Source: Campylorhamphus procurvoides
Taxonomy: Eukaryota; Chordata; Aves; Passeriformes; Dendrocolaptidae
Assembly: GCA_013396655.1 (NCBI GenBank)
Contig: WBMV01000128.1
Location: forward strand, 744,001-808,000
DNA length: 64,000 nucleotides
Direction: 5' to 3'
The position numbers and the translations under genes are program-made. The first letter of the stretch is position 1. Every line of letters begins with the position of its first letter. The notes under the pieces were generated by a model. That model had not been told where the DNA came from. It saw only the letters and a list, made by a program, of their open reading frames with translations, and ran no database searches. Shown in pieces: positions 57,901 to 64,000 of the stretch.

Positions 57901-60900
57901 GCTTCTGTTTGATGTAGTTTCAGTTAATTGAAACAAATGAAAGTGTAAACCTGTAAAACCCTAATAGACTGGACAGTTAAACACCTGCAAAACAAACATA
58001 TTTCTTGAGTTGTAAGAATGAACTGATGAGCACATGGAGGATTTGATACCAACTAAATAGGCTTTATCTTAATACTAACAAATTTGTCTGCTTTTTATCT
58101 TAGTGACTTCAAATACCACACACTTTCTATTGGCATAAAAATATCTACCTATTACCTAGGAAGAAGTTAGGCATGCAGATTTTTCCTTTTTCTTCCCTGT
58201 GAAACGGTGTACTTCATTTCTAAAAGCAGCTCATAGTAAAAACCACAAAAAACTGTGAGGAGCAGGTGTGCCATGAGCAGTTTCCTCTCAGGATGGCTGG
58301 GTGTAGCTTGTCACAAGTTCCTGAGGATGAAAGATGCAGAAGTTGGTGCTGAATGTGAGTAGGGGGGTTGTGAGTATGTGCACACAAACACATTTTTAGC
58401 CAGCCAAAGGTGACTGAGCCATTTCATGACAAGGATGCGCAGCTGATGTAACGAGCTGCGTAGTAATCCCTGGAAAAAATGTTTGCAGTAAGATAGTAAT
58501 ATATTGCTAAACAGTGTCTACACTCCAAAGTCTGCAGAGATAACCCCCACAGCCTGCAGTGTGCCCTGTGCTAGACTGTCGAATTGTAGACACCGCTGTT
58601 GACAAAAGTTTGTCTCTGACAGAGACACCACGTGAGCAGCCCCATGGAGGGCTTCGGTCGTGAAACCAATTTGAGCTGATTTGGGGATTAAGACATGCGT
58701 CCCTGTAGTCATTACCGAAGCAACAGATCCCTGTTCTCCTTTGTCCGGAGCTAAGCAAGCAAAATCACATGTGGCAACTCTACCTGCTCCGTTTACTTGG
58801 TGATTTACCCTGACAAAGGACCTAATTGAGGGAGGTCCAGCTGAAAACATTTGCTGATGGGGGCTGTCGACACAGGGCTCTAGAGTCGGGCAGGAAATGG
58901 GTCACTGGAGCCGCTCCAGTTCTCTTCTGTAGTGGTGGGGATGGATGCAGTGCTCTCTGGCAGCCCCCTTGCCCAGCGCTGGCATATGCAGGAGAGGAGC
59001 TCTCTGTCTCAGTTGTGGGGCCCCAGCAGCCTCGTTTTTTTTCTGAATTGTGTGTTTTCAGGTTATTTCCAGAATGTTTTCAGGGTCTCTTAAAGCAGCA
59101 TGCTTTTACTGAAGTGCCACTTGCCTATCTGGATTGGACAGTTAAAAGTTTGGTTTAAAAAATGTTATTTATGTGGTACTTTGTATACAGTCATAGCACT
59201 TAGTATATTTTAACAGATTGACAAGAGTTGTTAAAGCTAGGGCAAGGAGAAAATAATTAAAATATAGTGTTAATTGAGAAGATACTAATTTCCAAATATT
59301 AGCTTTAATGTCATCACTGCTTGTGAGCATGTGCTTTCCTGTTACACTCTCCTGTTGCAGCTAACAGGATTTTCCTTTCCTTTGTGCATCTCTGCTCCCT
59401 CTTTTGTCATGTTCCACCTGGAATTTCTTCAAAAACCCAAACAGTCTGAACTATTCAGAGTCAATGTTTCTACAGAAGACAGTCTTTTCTTTTAAAAAAG
59501 TTTTGGCATCCCCTATACACATACCCATTTTTAACTTCTGTGTCTGAATTCTTGTTTAGAGAAGTATAATCCTACTGGTGCTTGACTTCACAGCACTGCA
59601 AGATTTACCCAGTTGAATTTGGTTTGTATGTCAGAGAGATGATGACAAATATGTTAACACAGTGAAGGGGAGGGGTGAGTGTTTACTTTTTTCTTTTCTG
59701 TGTTAGTCTTTTGCTAACCACTCTGTATGCTAGTCAGCATATTTTAAAGGAGCAGGATGAACATTCCTTAGCTCTTTGTTTCAGGCTAAAATGTTGTAGT
59801 TTATTCATGGAGTTACCCAGAGTGTAAAAGTGGGCTGAAGAATAGGAAGCAGCTGGTAGGAATCAGCAACAGTTTAGAACTGTGGTAGGTTTTCTTTGTT
59901 TAATTTTCTTATTTTGTAAAAAGAGAACAGAATAATGGTATAGTGAAAAAAATGTGATTACTTAGTTCCTTAAGGTCCCTAAGTACTTCATAATTATGAT
60001 TAACACTTAGAAAGAAAAGTATGCTTTAAAGAAATAACATTGTGACTTTTTAAAAAAAATTATAGCTTTCTGGTATAAGCAGGTTTTAATTTCTTTTGTC
60101 ATTGAGTAATTTGACAGGTGATACATTTACTAGCAAGCTATTTTTCAAATACCTGAACTGTTTTATCTATTTTATAGTGACTCAAAGTTAGTGTCAGCAG
60201 ATAAAAGCTTTGATGGGTAAAGATGAGTTAGTAGGCACCTGTCTATTCTTTGGGTGGGGTGCTGTGGGGAAATCCTTTCTCAGATATATGGGATTGCAAT
60301 TTTTCTTACTCTTCAGTACAAGTGCCTAAGGTAGGATACATATTTTGGCTTAGAATATGTTGATCTCTCTGCTCTTAGTTCTTTTTAAATAAAGAGGCTG
60401 CTCATGCAAAACCTTTCTGTTTCAAGCAGTTACTTTTTGTTTTGTGCAGTGGAGAATTATTTGTTAACATCCAGTGTTCCCTGTTGTTCAAGTAGCAAGA
60501 TGGAGCACTCCAGGTTCAGCACTCAGCAGAATTATTGCTGTTGTTGACACTTGTTTAAAAGCACAAAATCTTGAGTACTGCCTTCAAAGACATGGAACCT
60601 CTGCTGATGCAGCAAATGGAGCCTTGTTACAGTGAGGGCTGCTTTTTGGATGCATTTTCCTTGCCTAATGGAAAGGAAGAGGATACCTCTTCACTGAGCT
60701 TTTTTCCTCGCTGCTTTTATGAAACTACATGCAAACATGGTCCAGAAATGTGGCAGGTGTTTTATTTTTAAAACAGGAGTTATATTTTGCAGAAAGACAA
60801 GAGGCAGGAGGGGAGATTCCTGAAGAAAACAGGTTTTTTCATATTTTTTCCCCTTATTTGGATTCTAAAATTCTAAAATAATCTTTGCTATATTTTCATA

Positions 60901-63841
60901 GGTAGCAAATGGAAACTATTACTATTGTTCTTAAGAACCCTATTCCACGTATTAAAAGGGCTGCTGCTAACCAGTGTTCACGAGCCATGTTCTGCCAAGC
61001 AGACAAATGTAACAAAAGCCAGCATAGCCTTTGCTCTCTGCTCATTGAAGCTAATAAGTCTTTTGTGGGTTCAGCTTTGGCCTGCTGCTACTGCCTTAAT
61101 ACTACTAGACTGGTCACTTTTCTGTGTAGACTTCTACTGTTTGCTGTGTGTTTAAATCTTTACAGGCATTTTAGCCTACTTTGGGTGTTCATTTTCAGGT
61201 ACGGGATTTAAACGGAAGGTATAACCAACCTGGATATGTATTGCCTTTGAGAATTTTGAATTTCATTCAGGTTTTTTTTTACCATAAATTAGCTGTCTGA
61301 GAATGCCAGCCAGACACTTGAAACTTGAATTTCTGTCCCACTACACTCCTTCAGCCTGGTGCCATCCATCGCTTTCCCCTCTGCCTCAGATGTCAGGACT
61401 GCTGTTCTGGTGGAAGTAACAATTTGATGGAATGAGTGATGGTTCAGCAGTGTTACTGTCTCTGTATTGTAATGCTATGATCTTAATAAATCTGAAGTTC
61501 TGTGTTGTGCTTTTCAGAGCAACTGTCCTGTCCCCTTTGCCTCTCCTTGCCTCCCACCCCAAGGCAGGGACAGTAAAATCCCCTACTGAGGAGCTCATGC
61601 CATCACAGGGGAAGTGAAGACTGTGTCAGCTGTCAAATCTTATGACAAGTATGGAATTCATGTAGGGAAGGACTTTAAAGGAAAAATTGAGTCATGGGGC
61701 AATCAGTCTGTTGCTCATGTGTGCCAACAGCAACTCCTGGAATATGGGAATAAAATAATTAAAAGGTTTTTGAACAGTGGAAACACTTCCATGCTGTACC
61801 AGTTTTCAGGGAATTTAATAACGGTGCTGTCTCATGAACTGCATATACTCAGTTGGGCTGTAGTGTCACAGCTCTGAGGGCCTGGAGCATGTCTACAGAC
61901 TTGACAAGAAATGTCCCTTTTCACTATGAATAGTTGTGTCTAAAATGTGCTGGAGTGACCAGTACTTCCATCTAGAGAGCTCTACTCTGTCTTTCTCTCC
62001 TTTGGGAAAAAATCCACAAAAGATTTTACCTCCTGGAGTCTTGCAGTGAAGCTGTTTGTTCTTATGCTGCGCTGTGTGTGGGAGGTTTTTTTTTGTTTGT
62101 GGTGTTGGTTTTTTTGTTTTGTTTTTTTTCTGTTTAATGTTAGCCACGTTGCAAAATAGATTGATTGATATGAAAATTATGTAAACGGAGTCCTGGTAGG
62201 TTTTTGTGTTCCCTAACCAAAATCCCTTGTTGTGAGGACACCTTGTGGGCCAGCACTGGGATGGAGAGAGGATCGCTCGAAGATGGTGACAGTCTGTGGA
62301 CACTGGGGAGAGGGAAGCAGGGTGAGCAAGTGTCTGTTGTATAGAAACACCTTTCCTCCTGAAGGCAAGACTGATGTGCAGAGTCCTGAGGAAAGCCTCA
62401 GCCTTCCCAGACTCATCTTTCAAAGAGAAGTGGGTGACAGTAGTTTCACTGCCAACTGCAGATATGGCACAGCTACATTTGATCATTTTACAGTTACCAA
62501 AAATTATCATCTTCAGCTAACACAGAACACTCAGGGTTTTATCTCTTGACTGTAGCTAAGGGCCAAGGTTTCCAGCACCATGTGTTCATGCTGAGGCTGA
62601 CATTTAACAGAGGGAGCTCTGGAAAGGACTAAAAAAAGTGGGGAGCTAGGAGTTCAACTAAACTTTTTGTTATAACAGGAGTTGGTTTGTGTTTTGCCTT
62701 TGAGGCTGAGTGGGGTGATAAGAACAAACAAATAAAGGAGCATTCAGCCTTATCTGCGGTTTCTCTGTGTTTTACTAATGAACTTCTATCCCTGGATACC
62801 ATTCTTTCCTTACTCAGCTGTTCCTGTTCTCATCCCCTCTTCTGCTCTCTTTTTTCTCCGTGTGTTTCTCCCTCCCTTTATGTAATCCCCTTGTAGCCTT
62901 TCTGTTTCTTTTTGTCTTCTCCCTAGTCTGGAAAGGATATTGCCTCTGGTGCACTGTTTCTATGTTCTTGCGCCCTTCCCCAATATAGTTAGCTCTTGTT
63001 TTGTTTGTTGCAAGTTCTCCATGGTCCACTGCTTGTTTACCAAACACTGAGCATGGTGAAGCCCTGATCTTTGGTCTTTAAAAGCTTCTATAGTAAAAAC
63101 GGTAGTAGTTTTGTCTACCTTGCATCTGTATTCATGAGAGTGTGCTACTGCAAGTTCTTCACCAGTCAAAGCCATGGTTTGCTCCAGCATGCTTATTGTT
63201 TTTTCACTTAAAAATTTTGACTCAGCTCTGAATGTGAATAGTGTTTCTAAATACATGCTGTAAAGTTAAAAAACCCAAACCACTCCAACAACCTCCTTCC
63301 CCCCNNNNNNNNNNNNNNNNNNNNNNNNNNTCAGAAGGAAATACATAGATGAAGTAAAGTCTCCAGTTATTTTCTTAGGGGTGGATTTCAATTGAAAAGC
63401 CCAAACCAACATAACACAGCTGTTCCACCAGGCCTTTTTTAAAGAACTGGGACTAGTAGTTCAGCATTATTTTCTGGTTATACCATGGTTGTTATGGCTG
63501 AGGTGTCCTGTTTCACTGCTTTGCTGCCTTCTGATTTTATTAGTTGTGTAGTGATAGGCAAGTTCCTGCAACTGTGTGCTGTTTAGTGACTAGCAGAGGA
63601 CTGAAGCTGGCACTGCCAACAGTTACAGATGCTGGAACAAAAAACATGCTGTATGAATTTAATATAATTCCATTTTATATTTTCTTTCCTCAGTCACTGT
63701 GATTTTTGATAATAAATTCATCATTGCTGTCTCTCTCTCTGTTGTAGTTTTGCCAATTTGAGAATTCACCCTCATGGATTGGTGTTGGTGGATCTGCAGA
63801 GCTACAATGATCATATGAAAGGAAGAGAGGAAGTTGATCAG
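54849..63841 (+). CDS. SMS: SMS, spermine synthase, coding exons 2 and 3 (54849-54969, 63748-63841)
   Basis: Spermine synthase transfers an aminopropyl group from decarboxylated AdoMet to spermidine, the last step of polyamine synthesis, in the cytosol. The visible exons cover about residues 17-88 of a 366-residue protein. This is part of the N-terminal dimerisation domain (related to AdoMet decarboxylase), not the catalytic Rossmann-like domain. Recognised blocks are [21 protein letters not shown] and [18 protein letters not shown]. The split Ala at the exon 2 start (phase 1) and split Ser at the junction (phase 2) fit the human protein at Ala17 and Ser57. Exon 1 should fall in the N gap at 39233-39808 and later exons lie beyond 64,000. 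Intron 2 is 8,778 nt. Confidence 0.95.
58515..58830. other. Unexplained GC-richer block with several short inverted repeats
   Basis: Within SMS intron 1 or 2 space (intron 2), this block holds three perfect or near-perfect inverted pairs: GTGTCTACA/TGTAGACAC, TGTCTCTG-A-CAGAGACA, and GCTTCGGT/ACCGAAGC. It also has minus-strand frames of 83 and 110 codons. It matches none of the CR1 copies. It may be an old DNA transposon or a conserved non-coding element. Confidence 0.3.
62085..62131. repeat. T-rich low-complexity tract
   Basis: T runs broken by single G or GTG, in SMS intron 2. Confidence 0.8.
63305..63330. other. Assembly gap, 26 N
   Basis: A short N run follows a C-rich stretch within SMS intron 2. 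It does not affect a visible exon. Confidence 0.97.
63748..63841 (+). CDS. SMS: SMS coding exon 3
   Basis: A CT-repeat pyrimidine tract (63731-63740) leads into GTTGTAG before 63748, and the donor GTATGA starts at 63842. The exon is 94 nt, completing Ser and adding 31 codons, and ends in phase 0 at the Gln of EEVDQ. Confidence 0.95.
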
Positions 63842-64000
63842 GTATGAGTGCTGCTTGTCTTGCTAGGCTTACCCAGCTGCATGGGGAGACCCTTCTTTTC
63901 TTCAGGTCTATCAAAGTGTATCTCGGTGAGAGATTTTAAAATATTAAAATCAGTTCAAACCTAAATGTTTACGGATGAGGAACAGTGACACGTGTTGAAA

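Larger units (their letters stand above)
54970..63747 (+). other. SMS intron 2
   Basis: Mostly unique AT-rich DNA. Contains the palindrome-rich block at 58,515, a T-rich tract and the 26-N gap. No further exon found. Confidence 0.6.

Noticed and set aside
58735..58765. Similarity to 5S rRNA internal control region (GGAGCTAAGCA)
   Set aside because: Only about ten bases agree; the rest of a 5S gene is absent.
58518..58850. Minus-strand open frame of 110 codons as a gene
   Set aside because: No signal, domain or splice partner. It overlaps a second open frame in the same palindrome-rich block, so composition explains it better.
1..64000. CRISPR arrays, bacterial operons, tRNA or rRNA genes
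   Set aside because: None seen; the window is vertebrate nuclear DNA.

Overview
The window is vertebrate nuclear DNA, almost certainly from a bird. It is AT-rich and intron-rich, has GT-AG exons, and carries many CR1 non-LTR retrotransposon fragments of avian type, some with the characteristic 3' end. Two recognisable genes on the + strand are in the order known from the human Xp22 region (MBTPS2, then SMS). The species cannot be named from the sequence.

Layout. (a) 1-12,863: the last three coding exons of MBTPS2 (site-2 protease), at 1206-1401, 11227-11302 and 12641-12863. The last exon carries the conserved LDG zinc-ligand motif and ends at a TAG. (b) Inside the 9.8-kb MBTPS2 intron, on the opposite strand, lies a complete small gene that I assembled from splice signals (CDS 8544 down to 6182). 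It has six exons, a 561-nt reading frame and a 186-residue product with a signal peptide, a basic cysteine-free ectodomain, one membrane span and a short tail. I cannot match it to a known family, and it is the main discovery in the window. (c) 12,864-38,680: presumed MBTPS2 3' UTR followed by about 20 kb of AT-rich intergenic DNA with CR1 copies, a few hairpins and an E-box/TATA cluster, but no coding gene I can support. (d) 38,680-40,090: a CR1 copy, a 576-base gap and the edge of a CpG island. This is the expected promoter and first exon of SMS, and exon 1 itself is not visible. (e) 40,091-64,000: SMS (spermine synthase) introns with coding exon 2 (54849-54969) and exon 3 (63748-63841). The gene continues past the window.

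Assembly state. There are two sized gaps (39233-39808 and 63305-63330) and two single-N joins (42334 and 42742). Each single N is flanked by what read as identical overlapping copies of a reverse-strand CR1, so the apparent repeats there look like unmerged contig ends.

Functionally, MBTPS2 (intramembrane proteolysis of SREBP and ATF6) and SMS (polyamine synthesis) are unrelated housekeeping genes that sit next to each other. The nested antisense gene has its own Kozak start, GC-rich body and poly(A) signal, so it appears to be an independent transcription unit inside MBTPS2.
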